Origin: Dysidea avara
Taxonomy: Eukaryota; Porifera; Demospongiae; Dictyoceratida; Dysideidae
Reading direction: 5' to 3'
Length of the DNA: 64,000 nucleotides
NCBI RefSeq assembly: GCF_963678975.1
Contig: NC_089276.1
Coordinates: forward strand, 18,667,272 to 18,731,271
Shown here: piece after piece, positions 48,806-62,200 of the stretch
How the letters are laid out: the number at the start of each line of letters is the position of its first letter
Position numbering within the stretch: the first letter of the stretch is position 1
The notes under the pieces: model-generated
Database searches by the model: none
Told to the model about the DNA's origin: nothing
The model's input: only the letters and a program-made list of their open reading frames with translations
Made by a program: the position numbers and the translations under genes

Positions 48806-49368
48806 CAGAGATGGGGTAGTTACTTCAGAAAATTAACTAGTTACTAGCTACACGTTACTTTTATCCCATGTAACTTAGTTGCAGTTACAGGTACTTTTCA
48901 AAAAGTAACTAAGTACTCTAGTTACTAATTACTTCGTAGCATAAATTATGACTTGTTTTTTTGCTTTTGTAACATGAATTTTGCTCAGATATGCATCATT
49001 AAGGGATGCAATACATATGTGCACTTGAAATAACAATTCTGTGGCTATTTCAGGTAGGTTTTAATTATTCCTACGTCTGTTACTCAAGCTGAATCATAGA
49101 GAACAGCACACAGAATCCATCTACTTAATGTGGCTGTAGCATATATGGCACAAAAATTGAAGTGCTCTTGCTTTTAAAGCATAATTAGTTATAGTTACAA
49201 TGTAACTATTGTAATTAGTTACTATTGTAACTTAGTTACTTTTCAGACAATTACTCCTAGTTACAAGTTACTAGTTACAAAGCAAGTAACTAGTTATATT
49301 ACTAGTTACTTTAAAAGTAATCCGTTACGTAACTTAGTTACAAAAGTAACTAGTTACCCCCAACTCTG
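48806..49368. mobile_element. hAT-type MITE with GTTAC-rich interior, perfect 8-bp target duplication
   Basis: The left end is CAGAGATGGGGTAGTTACTT and the reverse-complemented right end is CAGAGTTGGGGGTAACTAG. The perfect flanking 8-mer GTCATCAC lies at 48798-48805 and 49369-49376. The 563-bp interior is packed with AACTAGTTAC and AAGTAACT words. Ends and duplication length are typical of Tol2-like hAT elements. No coding frame. Confidence 0.93.
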
Positions 49369-49376
49369 GTCATCAC

Positions 49377-49678
49377 ATGGAAATTTGCTTAATGGTCAAT
49401 AAACAGGAACCAAATAACAAGAAGTTTAAGCCTATCGGCCATTATAATTATTTTGTGTTCACAACAGTTAAAATACAATACTCACTTTGTACACACTGTG
49501 TTTGGCCCACTGATGTACATAAGATAAAAGTACCAAAATTGTCCCCACCAATTCATGAAATTGTTATTGACTTTATTATTGACTTTATATTAGCCTTTTA
49601 ACCCCCCCTTAAAGAAGCTCTATCCTTTCATCAAGGCATTTCATGATTATGCTAGCTACACATAATCTAATCAAAAAC
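49377..49678. other. Intergenic, nothing supported
   Basis: One 74-codon open frame (49377-49601) begins inside the hAT flank and has no motif. Not called. Confidence 0.35.
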
Positions 49679-49974
49679 AGCCGAGCTGTAAAAAAAGGTG
49701 CGGCCCCCAAAAGGCCATGGTGAAAAAAGATGTGAAATCCAAGGTGGCAGCCAAGAAATGGCTGTGATGGTAGGTTAATGGTTACATTTTAATAACGACA
49801 ATTCAGGTGAATTTTGTGCCAAGACCAAGCGGCACAAAATTCACCTGAATTGTTGTTATTAAAATGTAACCATTAACCTACCATCACAGCCATTTCTTGG
49901 CCGCCACCTTGGATTTCACATCTTTTTTCACCATGGCCTTTTTGGGGGCCGCACCTTTTTTTACAGCTTGGCTG
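49679..49974. repeat. Near-perfect 296-bp palindrome
   Basis: The left arm starts CAGCCGAGCTGTAAAAAAAG and the right arm ends with its complement (CTTGGCTG). Arms of about 142 bp have only a few mismatches, around a loop of about 10 bp (CCAAGACCAAG). It lies 226 bp before the 31-bp satellite. It could be a foldback element, or the end of a composite unit that includes the satellite. Confidence 0.85.
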
Positions 49975-50200
49975 TTTTTGATTAGATATCACTTCTTTTT
50001 GTATTTGTATACTGCAAAGCTGGCCTATGGCTGGCTTTGGGGCTTTTTTAACCCATGTGTTTTTTTCTTTACCACAGGAAGAAGAAAAGAATTTAAAGAA
50101 GATTTTTAATGCTTCAATTGTTTTTGATTTTATCAGTAATTATACAAATTATATACATATATTTATTACATGCCCATTATTCCCCACAGGATATTTTTTT

Positions 50201-53200
50201 GCAGTTGATCTCTCTACTGGGTGACTTGAAATGTAGCTGAACTATATACAGGATGGTTTCTTTGTAGCTGAACTCTCTACAAGGTGACCTCTTCTAGCTG
50301 GTCTCTCTACAGGGTGATTTGTTTCTAGCTGAACTCTCTACAGGTGATTTGTTTGCAGCTAAACTCTCTACATGGTGGTTTGTTTGTAGCTGAACTCTCT
50401 ACATGATGGTTTCTTTGTAGCTGAACTCTCTATAAGGTGACTTCGTCTAGCTGAACTCTCTACAGGGTGATTTTTTTTTGTAGCTGAACTCTCTACAGGG
50501 TGATTTGTTTGCAGCTGAACTCTCTACATGATGGTTCCTTTGTAGCTGAACTCTCTACAAGGTGACTTCGTCCAGCTGATCTCTCTACTGGGTGATTTGT
50601 TTCTAGCTGAACTCTCTACAGGTGATTTGTTTGCAGCTAAACTCTCTACATGGTGGTTTCTTTGTAGCTGAACTCCCTACATGATGGTTTCTTTGTAGCT
50701 GAACTCTCTACAAGGTAACTTCTTCTCTACAGGGTGATTTGTTGTAGTTGAATTCTCTACAAGGTGGTTTGTTTGAGGCTGAACTCTCTACATGGCGGTT
50801 TCTTTGTAGCTGAACTCTCTACAGAGTGATTTGTTTGCAGCTGAACTCTGTACATAATGGTTTCTTTGTAACTGAACACTCTACAAGGTGACTTCTTCTA
50901 GCTGATCTTTCTACAGGGTGAATTGTTGTAGCTGAACTATCTACAAGGTAACTTCTTCTAGCTGATCTCTCTACAGGGTGATTTGTTTGTAACTGAACTC
51001 TCTGCATGATGGTTTCTTTGTAGCTGAACTCTCTACAAGGTGACTTCTTCTAGCTGATCCCTCTACAGGGGGATTTACTTGTAGCTGAACTCTCTACAAG
51101 TGATTTATTTGCAGCTGAACTCTTTATGTGGTGGTTTCTTTGTAGCTGAACTCTCTACAAGGTGACCTCTTCTAGTGATCTCTCTACAGGGTGATTTGTT
51201 TCTAGCTGAACTCTCTACAGGTGATTTTTTGCAGCTAAACACTCTACATGGTGGTTTCTTTGTAGCTGAACTCTGTACATGATGGTTTCTTTGTAGCTGA
51301 ACTCTTTACAAGGTGACTTCTTCTAGCTGAACTCTCTATGGGGTAATTTCTTTGTAGCTGAACTCTCTATATGATGGTTTCTTAGTAACTGAACTCTCTA
51401 CAAGGTAACTTCTTCTAGCTGATCTTTCTACTGGGTGATTTGTTTGCAGCTGAACTCTCTACATGGTGGTTTCTTTGTTGCTGAGCTCTCTACAAGGTGA
51501 ATTCTTTTACCTGATCTCTCTACAGCGTAATTTGTTTGTAACTGAACTCTGTACAAGTGCGTTTTTGTGGGTGATCTCACTGCAGGTTGATTTGTTTGCA
51601 GCTGAACTCACTAAAGGGTGATTTTGCTTGTAGCTGAACTCCTTGCATTGTGTCTAGTTTCTAGCTGATCTCTCTACAGGGTGATTTGTTTGCAGCTGAT
51701 CTCTCTACAAGTTGATTTGTGTGTAGCTGATCTCTCTGCAGGTTGATTAATTTGTAGCCGATCTCTCTACAAGGTAATTTGTTTGTAACTGAACTGTCTA
51801 TAAGGTGATTTATTTGTAGCTGATCTCTCTGCAGGTTGATTTGTTTTAGCTGAACTCTCTACAGGGTGATTTACTTGTAGCTGAACTCCTTACATTGTGT
51901 CTAGTTTCTAGCTGATCTCACTACAAGGTGATTTGTGTGTAGCTGATCTTTCTACAGGTTGATTTGTTTGTAGCCGATCTCTCTACAGGGTAATTTGTTT
52001 GTAGCTGAACTCTGTACAAGGTGCTTTTTTGTAGGTGATCTCACTGCAGGTTGATTTGTTTGTAGCTGAACTCACTAAAGGGTGATTTGCTTGTAACTGA
52101 ACTCCTTACATTGTGTCTAGTTTCTAGCTGATCTCTCTACAGGGTGATTTGTTTGTAGCTAATCTCTCTACAAGTTGATTTGAGTGTAGCTGATCTCTCT
52201 GCAGGTTGATTAATTTGTAGCCGATCGCTCTACAAGGTAATTTGTTTGTAGCTGAACTCTCTACATGGTGGTTTCTTTGTTGCTGAACTCTCTACAGGGT
52301 GTTTTGCTTGTAGCTGAACTCTCTACAGGGTGATTTGTTTCTAGTTTATCTCTCTACAGGGTGATTTTTTTGTAGTTGACCTCTCCTCAGGGTGATTTGT
52401 TTCTAGCTGATCTCTCTACAGGGTGATTTTTTGTAGCTGACCTCTCTTCAGGGTGATTTGTTTCTAGCTGATTGCTCTACAGGTTGATTTGTTTGTAGAT
52501 GAACTCTCTACAGGGTAATTTGCTTGTAGCTGAACTCCTTACTTTGTGTCTAGTTTGTAGCTGATCTCTCTACAGGGTGATTTGTTTGTAGCTGATCTCT
52601 ATACAAGTTGATTTGTGTGTAGCTGATCTCTCTGCAGGGTGATTTGTTTGTAATCGATCTCTCTACAGGGTAATTTGTTTGTAGCTGAGCTATCTATATG
52701 GTGATTTGTATGTAGCTGATCTCTCTGCAGATTGATTTGTTTTAGCTGAACTCTCTACAGGGTGATTTGTTTCTAGCTTATCTCTCTACAGGTTGATTTG
52801 TGTGTAACTGATCTCTCTACAAGCTGATTTGTTTGTAGCTGATCACTCTGCAGGTTGATTTGTTTCTAGATGATCTCTCTACAGGTTGGTTTGTTTGTAG
52901 CTGAGCTCTCTGCAAAGTGTTTTGTTTGTAGTTGATCTCTCTACAAGGTGATTTTTTGTAACTGACCTCTCTTCAGGGTGATTTGTTTCTAGCTGATATC
53001 TCTACAGGTTGGTTTGTTTGTAGCTGAACTCTCTACAGGGTGATTTGCTTGTAGCTGAACTCCTTACATTGTGTCTAGTTTGTAGCTGATCTCTCTACAG
53101 GGTGATTTGTTTGTAGCTGATCTCTATACAAGTTGAATTGTGTGTAGGTGATCTCTCTGCAGGTTGATTTGTTTGTAGCCGATTTCTCTACAAGGTAATT

Positions 53201-55165
53201 TGTTTGTAGTTAAACTGTCTAAAAGGTGATTTGTATGTAGCTGATCTCTCTGCAGATTGATTTGTTTTAGCTGAACTCTCTACAGGGTGATTTGTTTCTA
53301 GCTTATCTCTCTACAGGTTGATTTGTGTGTAACTGATCTCTCTACAAGCTGATTTGTTTGTAGCTGATCTCTCTGCAGGTTGATTTGTTTCTAGATGATC
53401 TCTCTACAGGTTGATTTATTTATTGCTGATCGCTCTAAAGGTTGATTTGTTTGTAGCTGAACTCTCTGCAAAGTGTTTTGTTTGTAGTTGATCTCTCTAC
53501 AAGGTGATTTTTTGTAGCTGACCTCTCCTCAGGGTGATTTGTTTCTAGCTGATCTCTCTACAGGGTGATTTTTTGTAGCTGACCTCTCTTCAGGGTGATT
53601 TGTTTCTAGCTGATTGCTCTACAGGTTGATTTGTTTGTAGATGAACTCTCTACAGGGTAATTTGCTTGTAGCTGAACTCCTTACTTTGTGTCTAGTTTGT
53701 AGCTGATCTCTCTACAGGGTGATTTGTTTGTAGCTGATCTCTATACAAGTTGATTTGTGTGTAGCTGATCTCTCTGCAGGGTGATTTGTTTGTAGTTGAT
53801 CTCTCTACAAGGTAATTTGTTTGTAGCTGAGCTATCTATATGGTGATTTGTATGTAGCTGATCTCTCTGCAGATTGATTTGTTTTAGCTGAACTCTCTAC
53901 AGGGTGATTTGTTTCTAGCTTATCTCTCTACAGGTTGATTTGTGTGTAACTGATCTCTCTACAAGCTGATTTGTTTGTAGCTGATCACTCTGCAGGTTGA
54001 TTTGTTTCTAGATGATCTCTCTACAGGTTGATTTGTTTGTAGCTGAACTCTCTGCAAAGTGTTTTGTTTGTAGTTGATCTCTCTACAAGGTGATTTTTTG
54101 TAACTGACCTCTCTTCAGGGTGATTTGTTTCTAGCTGATATCTCTACAGGGTGATTTTTTGTAGCTGACCTCTCTTCAGGGTGATTTGTTTCTAGCTGAT
54201 ATCTCTACAGGTTGGTTTGTTTGTAGCTGAACTCTCTACAGGGTGATTTGCTTGTATGTTGAACTCCTTACATTGTGTCTAGTTTGTAGCTGATCTCTCT
54301 ACAGGGTGATTTGTTTGTAGCTGATCTCTCTACAAGTTGAATTGTGTGTAGCTGATCTCTCTGCAGGTTGATTTGTTTGTAGCCGATCTCTCTACAAGGT
54401 AATTTGTTTGTAGCTGAACTGTCTATAAGGTGATTTGTTTGTAGCTGATCTCTCTGCAGGTTGATTTGTTTTAGCTGAACTCTCTACAGGGTGATTTGTT
54501 TGTAGCTGAACTCCTTACATTGTGTGTAGTTTGTAGCTGATCTCTCTACAGAGTGATTTGTTTGTAGCTGATCTCTCTACAAGTTGATTTGTGTGTAGCT
54601 GATCTCTCTGCAGGTTGATTTGTTTGTAGCCGATCTCTCTACAGGGTAATTTGTTTGTAGCTGAACTCTCTATAAGGTGATTTGTTTGTAGCTGATCTCT
54701 CTGCAGGTTGATTTGTTTTAGCTGAACTCTCTACAGGGTGATTATTTGTAGCTGAACTCCTTACATTGTGTCTAGTTTCTAGCTGATGTCTCTACAGGGT
54801 GATTTTTTGTAGCTGAACTCTCTACAGGGTGATTTGTTTCTAGCTTATCTCTCTACAGGTAGATTTGTGTTGATTTGTTCATTGCTGATCACTCTAAAGG
54901 ATAATTTGTTTGTAGCTGAACTCTCTCCACAGTGACTTGTGTGTAGCTGAATTCTGTGTAGCTGAATTCTCTAGAGAGTGACTTAATTGTAGCTGAATTC
55001 TCTACAGGGTGCATGACTTGTTTATAGCTGAACTTTCTTCAGTGTGACTTGTAATGTTCTGAATCTCTATAGTGATATATTTGCTTAACTCTCCACATGG
55101 TGACTGTCTTCTTGCTGAACTGTCTATAAGATTAACTGTTTACAGCTGAACTCCCTACAGAATAA
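50201..55165 (+). repeat. Satellite, about 160 copies of a 31-bp unit with higher-order structure
   Basis: The consensus is close to CTGAACTCTCTACAGGGTGA followed by TTTGTTTGTAG (31 bp), with AACTC/ATCTC and CAGGG/CAAGG variants. Marked variants recur about 1142 bp apart: CCTCTCTTCAGGGTGATTTG with ATTGCTCTAC at 52441 and 53583, and CTCCTCAGGG at 52384 and 53526. This shows a higher-order repeat about 37 units long. The left part (50.2-51.6 kb) follows different variant patterns. No coding is supported. Confidence 0.93.
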
Positions 55166-56040
55166 CTTGTGATGCAATAAAATTCTATAATGGAGTAAAT
55201 AAATTAGCCGAATGCTCTATTAGGGTGACTGTTCTATTAGAGTATCTCGATCTCGCATTTGCTACACGGAGTTGGCTTTCGAATCATAACTCAGTGGTTT
55301 GTAATCCGATTCTTCTGTACTACTGCAAGTACTTTCTATGAAGATTATTCCAGCTGTACACCGATTTTCAGCTCATTGCTCTAAGCGGTTTGCCTAGTAG
55401 GCGTGAAAACTAATACTTTTTTATTCCTAAAAATCGATCGCGTAATTGTGACACAGGTTGGGTTTTGTGTCATATCTCCGTGGTCTTTATCTCGATTCCT
55501 TTCAAACCACCAAAAGGCACTCCTACGATGGTTACTCCATCTACATAGCAATTTTCAACTCATTCCATGAAGCGGTTTACCCTGTAGGCGTGACAACAAA
55601 TCGATCTTGTTTTACGCGAATAATCGGTCATAACTCCTGAACCATTCATCGGATTTGTACCAAAGTTGATGCTAGGATTCGCCGTTGGACTCCCTTTCTG
55701 TGTGCCAAATTTCAAGGCGATCGGAGTACGCGTTTGCTTGTTATAGCAATTTTTGCAAGTGTGCGAAAAGACGAAGAAGAAAAAAAAAAAAACGAAGAAA
55801 AAAAAACGAAACTTTGGCCACTCGTATCTCGGAAATGGCTTGAGTGATTTCCTTCAAATTTGGAATGTAGACTCCCCTAGCTGGCGGGCAACTCTGCAGC
55901 AAATTTGGTTCCAATTGGATGAGGTATCACCGAGATACAAATGTGTGAGAATGACGTTTTCTTTCTTCCTGTCAATATACTCACGGTGTGGCGCGCCGGC
56001 TTCTTGGGCCGCACGACACACTATCGTGTGTCTTGATTCC
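55166..56040 (+). repeat. Conserved repeat tail adjoining the satellite
   Basis: GC-richer than its surroundings. It starts with CTATTAGAGTATCTCGATCT (55240 region), a word also found in the hAT-type MITEs. It contains GTGCCAAATTTCAAGGCGAT and AAGTGTGCGAAAAGACGAAG at about 55710-55780, which recur after the gap at 63907-64000. It ends with a palindrome ACACACTATCGTGTGT (56019-56034), also found near 11830. The open frame at 55753-56103 begins in a poly-Lys A run and is not taken as a gene. Confidence 0.65.
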
Positions 56041-57362
56041 TTGACATCTGTGGTCACCAAAGCTGGGTACAACTACTCTTGCCTCTACTTCTTTTCTATA
56101 TAAGATGTTTTGTAATTGGAAGATTGATTGTCATTATTTAGTAAATACGTATGAAGATTATGAGAGATTGACAAGTACATGTGTTATTATGAAAGTCATT
56201 GTGATGAAGAGGTATCACTACAAAATGATAAGACTCAGCAACATGACAATCACCACTTACAAGGTATTTCTGCTATATTAAAAGGGGAAGCAGTATTTAC
56301 ATCACAGCGACTACTAGCTGGTTTATTGTTGTAAGCATTGACGTCGTGACCAATAAAAGTGGAGGGCCATACCCCCTCTGTCTCCACTACCTATGAACAT
56401 GATGATTCTAATGCTTTAAATATATAAATTTGTAGCTCTAATGGTTTAGGAGGTATGCATCATGTACCATGCAAAGTACCCATGATTACCTTTTGCAAAA
56501 ATCATATAAAATGCACACCAAAACACACCTTGAAAAGCATCCTTTAGCTCAGAACCACAATCTTGTGGTCCTTTGCAGGGAACTTTTACTTGTAGCTTAT
56601 CTTGTATTATCAGTATGGTTGTATAGCTTGTAGTTGTGTTTTCTAGTAGTTGTGTTTTGTATTGTGTTTATTGCTGTATGTGCTCTGGTAGGGAAGAACG
56701 ACTTTTTCCGACTACCATGAGGTTAAACAAATAATTAATCAATCACTAGTGAGTATCAAGTGAAAAAGAGACAGTACCTGTACTGTAACTGTACTTCAGA
56801 TAAAACTGAAATTTGCCATTTTATTCATATTCATATTATTAGTTGTTATTCAATAATATTATGGTCACTCTTAATACCTTCTAAGAAACTGTTAGGCTAA
56901 TTAGTATAGCTAGAACACTCTGTATACATAACATGTAATGTAATTTATTACATTGCAATAAATTGAAGATAACATGCTTGCTGTGGGTGTAGAATATGTG
57001 CCTGCATATAGTTATTATTACCTAAGCACAGTGATGTCAGTTTGGTAATCATGATACACAGTTCGAACATTAGTTTTAAAAGTTTCAGGTCACATGAGGT
57101 GCCATGCCATTGAAGATTAAGTTACATCAAAAGAACGAATCAAATGCCCTAACAGTACTGAAGAAACAAAAAGAGTTAGCTAATAAAGAACAAAGATGGT
57201 CTAGCTGTACAGCTTGGTACGGTGAAAGGGTAGTGAATATAGCTAGGCAAATAACACTAGACTGTGTATATATGAGCACATACTCCCCTGTAATAATATA
57301 AAATATCACCATTGCCCCCTGGAGTATTCCATGGCAACCAACATGTGCACACACAAATATAC
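56041..57362. other. Intergenic with one hairpin
   Basis: GGTAGGGAAGAACGAC and TTTTTCCGACTACC (about 56689-56722) form a short stem-loop followed by ATTAATCAATC, resembling the 3' end of a retroposed element. There is not enough to name it. No gene is supported. Confidence 0.35.
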
Positions 57363-57750
57363 ACACTCACTCAAGTCACTCACTCATTCACTTACTCACT
57401 CACTCATTCACTTACTCACTCATTCATTCACTTACTCACTCACTCATTCATTCATTCACTCACTCATTCACTCCCTCATGTACTCACTCACTCATTCATT
57501 CACTCACTCATTCATTCACTCACTCATTCACTCCCTCATGTACTCACTCACTCATTCATTCACTCACTCATTCATTCACTCACTCATTCATTCACTCACT
57601 CATTCATTCACTCACTCATTCATTCACTCACTCATTCATTCACTCACTTACTCACTCACTCATTCACTTACTCACTCACTCACTTACTCACTCATTCAAT
57701 TATTCAACTCACTCATTCACACTGATTCAATCAACCCATGCACGCACTCA
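57363..57750 (+). repeat. (TCAY)n tandem array
   Basis: ACTC, ATTC and ACTT tetramers alternate over about 390 bp. A block containing CCCTCATGTACTCACTC is duplicated at about 57472 and 57532, 60 bp apart. Two overlapping open frames of about 140 codons (THSLTHSFIH type) are by-products of a stop-free repeat. Confidence 0.95.
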
Positions 57751-59207
57751 CTTATATATATAATATAAACATTAAAATTTTGGTTGCGGTGAACTGTGTT
57801 TAATATAGCTAGTACAGTATGTAAATACAGTAAATATGTAACATCTACCACTCACAAACAGCTACACTTAAAGCTATTAGTACCACAGCAACCCAGCTAT
57901 AGCTCTTCCTAAGAACCACCCAAAATGTTTTTATGACTATTTGTAATAATTTGTTCAAATACACTATTAATAAGCCTGCAAACAATGAAAACCACACCTG
58001 AAAACTACATTCAGCTACAGTAGCACAATATTAAATTAGCACCATAACTTTAGAAAGGAAGTGGCCAGAATGAAAAAAAAGGAAATTTTTAGGGAACACA
58101 CTGAAAACATACTGCAAGCAAAATCAATCTATGTACCAAAACAAACCACCACCCAATCCTATTGCACCTAAGCATTTTGCTCAATACTTTTACCCACCTG
58201 TTATGCCACAAAGTTTGCTACCAAACTTGATGCATCCATAGTAACAGTAAGTTACAACATTACCAAATATTGCCATCAACACATCTAACTGTTCCATTTA
58301 ACTCCCTGTGATTATTATACTTTATAGTGATGTGCAGTAAGTACAGTAACAGTGGTTGTAATGTGTTACTTGCATGGACAGTATAACATTAACTATATGC
58401 ACTTAATACATCAAGCATGATCATATGCTTTAGAAAAATTGTCGTCAAAAATTAAACTTACACAAATGTCCATGCTGCTGTATCTCTGTATATACATAGT
58501 ACAAAGTGACAACTTGAAAGGCTATTTATTAGTTAGTCATTTACAAATAATTTTTTATCCCAGCAGTTTTCCATAAGGCATGGTTGATAATATACCTCTG
58601 AGGGTATATATCTGATTGGAGGAAACAGCCTTACATTCAACAGTACATATATGTGCTCAAGACAATGCCCCATATATACATATATGATGAGAAAGCATAT
58701 ACGTGTGACTTAAAAAGTACTTCATGCATACCAATGTGATAGATAGCAGCCTAGTATGCAGGCATAAAGCCTTTATCTGTTTGCAATTTCAACTTTTCAG
58801 TAAGCAAATATGGCCAGAGATCATCAACAGTCATATAGTTTTAAGTCAATATTTAATACTAGAAATATTAAGTGAATTTGCAACTAATCATTTGGTCTTA
58901 AACACTTTTCACACATATGCAAACACTTTTTGCACCATATAGAGAGTACTGGATACCATGGCTGCTGTAGCTATGCAAAGTAGTTGGAACATTCACACTT
59001 GTGTGAGTCCCTCTTATTATGGGTTAGTCTTATACGTAGCTGAAATCCAACCATACAGTGTACATGATCTACCTTTGTATACATATTAGGATTGTTTTGG
59101 CAATGAAAGTTTGGAGAAGATTCTATTAATCCAAATATGGTGGTTAAATTATTACCCATGATAATATTGCATCATAGCTAATGTAGTAATGTTGCCAACC
59201 CCATCAC
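57751..59207. other. Intergenic upstream of receptor copy 3, nothing supported
   Basis: AT-rich, with scattered open frames under 75 codons that have no motifs. Confidence 0.35.
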
Positions 59208-59216
59208 ATATAAATA
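59208..59216 (+). promoter_or_regulatory. TATA box ATATAAATA, receptor copy 3
   Basis: Identical 9-mer to the other two subfamily B promoters, 35 bp before ATG 59251 rather than 51. Confidence 0.72.
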
Positions 59217-59250
59217 ACTCAAACTGCTGAGGTTTTTGTAACCAACTGAA

Positions 59251-62200
59251 ATGGTGACTGCTACTGTAACAACGCTTCTATCAATAATAGTGATAATCAT
59301 TTTCCCTTTACTTTTCATTCAACATGCTGAAGGAAGCAAAGAAATTGTAGTGGTTGTTGCTGTTGAGGAAGAAAATTACATCAAATTCTCTGGCTCTGGT
59401 GATTTGAGTGATGTTGTAAGTGATCAGGATATATCTCCTTGTTGTACAACTGGAAATTGTACTTGTGATTCCTTCTTACATGCTCTGGTCAGTCTCACTG
59501 ATAATGTTACGGTATATATAACAACTGATGTGGTGCTGTCTTCAATTGTACCAATAGTAGGTGTTGAGAATATCACAATACTAGGACATAACAATCCCAC
59601 TGTGTATCTTAATGGAGGAATGAAGATTTCATCTTGTAACAATGTCATCATTGAAGGTATCACCTGGAAAGGTTCTGCAGGTGGCACCAAAAAGTCTAAC
59701 AATCCAGCAATACTAATGTTCAACTCATCCAATTTAACAATTAATAACTGCACCTTCCAACAATCACAGGGGCAAGCACTCGCACTATCTAATGTGATTA
59801 AATATATAAACATCAACAACTGTATGTTTGTACATAACAATCTTTACAGGGGTCATGGCGCAGGAATCTACTACACATCTATGCTTCAAACTGGTGAGCA
59901 CCATCACATCATGTTAACAGTTGACAATTGTAGTTTCACTGACAACGGTAAAGCTCGAAGTGTGGTTTACATTAATGGACATAGCAATGCAAATGATTCT
60001 GTTTTGTTACAAAATTCCACATTCATAAACAACAAAGGAGTATCTGTTTACATTTCCAATCAACATATTCATATCAGTGGCAACCTTTTATTCAAAGACA
60101 ACACAGCAAAGAGTGGCGGAGGTATTTTTAGTGCTCATTCAAATATTAAATTTGATGCAAACTCTCTTGTAAACTTTCTTAATAATTCAGCTTCTCTTGG
60201 TGGAGCCATATATTCTATTCACCACTCCATTATTTTGATTGAAGGTAACTGTATGATGCAATTTATTGATAATAGCGCCCTTAGTGGTGGAGCAATATAC
60301 TCTGGTTTTGACTCTTCATTATCATTTATTGAAAACTCTTTGGTAACATTTAGCAACAATGATGCCACAGGAGCTGGTGGAGCAGTAAGATCAGTTGAAT
60401 ACTCTAAAATCTTTGTAAAAGATAATTCTACCATAAAATTTATAAATAATATTGCATCAGGTGGAGCAGCCTTACATTGTTCTAAACATTCCATAACTTC
60501 ATTTGAAGAAAACTCAAAGGCAATATTCTCCAACAATACAGCCAATATACATGGCGGAGTTTTCATTTCTGAGATAAATTCTGTTCTCTCCTTTAAAGGA
60601 AAAACCACAGTAACCTTCACTAATAACAGTGCAACATACAATGGTGGAGTTATATATTCGCTTAGTAACTCGCGTATATATTTTATAGAACAATCGACCG
60701 TAGTATTTACTAATAATATAGCAAGTTCAGGTGGAGCTATATTTTGTTTTAACTATCACTTTCACTCTTTAATCACATTTAGTGGAAATTCAATAACAGT
60801 TTTTTTTAACAACAGTGCCACAGATGGTGGAGCACTGTTACATCGTCTTTGTAATAGTTTGGCCAAAGGACGATCCTTCTTAACATTTACTGAGAATACA
60901 GCTGTACATGGAGGAGCTATATCTTCCAATTTAAATTCTTTTGTCTCCCTTAGCGAAAATTCATCTGTGAATTTTACCTCTAATAAAGCTTCATCTGGTG
61001 GAGCTTTATTTCTCACTGACAGTTCATTTGTTTTATTTAGAGGGAACACACGAGTTGCAGTAAATGACAACAAGGTTGGAGAGAATGGTGGAGCTATTTA
61101 CTCTACTAAAAATTCTGCAATTGTATCTAAGGATAATTCAGAGGTGATATACTCTACAAATAGTGCTATGACTGGGGGAGCCGTGTTTTCAGACAAAAAT
61201 GGCTACATAATAGTTGCTGGAAACTCAACAGTAACATTTCTTAACAACAGTGCATCATCTAGTGGAGCTTTACATTCACATTTATCTAATATTTCATTTG
61301 TAGACAATTCCATGACAACTTTCATTGGCAACACCGTCACACAAAATGGTGCAGCTGTGTACTGTTTCAGTGCTCACATCCAATTGTATTCTACTATAAA
61401 CTTTGTGTCTAACAGAGCTACACAAAGTGGTGGAGCTATATGGTCATCAGGTGGTTCACGTATTTCTTTTAATCAAAAGTCATCATTTATCAAAAACAAA
61501 GCTGAAAATGGCGGGGCTATTTTTATATCAGATTCTAGTATAACATTTGAAGAAAATTTGATTGTGTTTGATGCTAACATTGCTGTACAAAATGGTGGAG
61601 CTATACATTCCACAGATAGTTCCATTATTTATTTTAAAGGAAATCGTTCATTATTATTTATCAACAACAAAGCTGGAAATGGCGGAGCTGTTTCTATATC
61701 AGATTCTAGTGTGACATTTGGAACTCACAGTATTTTTTTTGATAACAATACTGCTCTACATAGTGGTGGAGCCTTGTACCTCAGTGATAACTATAACATA
61801 ACATTTGATAACAATACCAATGTTACATTTAGTAATAACAATGTTGATGGGTATGGTGGAGCTATATATACAATATTGACCAAAACCACAACACGTTTCA
61901 CCTTCAATGGTCATAGCCATTTTCATAACAATTATGCTAGAGTTGCAGGAAACTCACTATACATAACTGTGACAAAATCGTGCGATAACACTTGTTTAAA
62001 TAATAACATTGTCAACATAAACAAAACAATTAGGCAAAGCGGTCAGTTTGGCAAAGAGATAGCTGTTACTCCAAACAATATTAAACTCTACCCTCCAGCA
62101 ACTTGTACCGCCAGTACAGAAAGTTGTGAAATATATACCATAAACAATATAATGCTGGGTGAAGAAATTATTTTTGATGCTTGTGTGCATGATCATTTCG

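Noticed and set aside
56007-56040. Helitron 3' end
   Set aside because: There is a hairpin-like word, but the expected CTRR terminus and a helicase/Rep frame are absent.
55753-56103. 116-codon frame starting with a Lys-rich run
   Set aside because: It lies in a dispersed repeat, begins in poly-A, and overlaps an antisense frame of similar length.
57312-57768. Two overlapping 137-145 codon frames rich in Thr-His-Ser
   Set aside because: They are translations of the stop-free (TCAY)n array in two frames, with no independent coding evidence.
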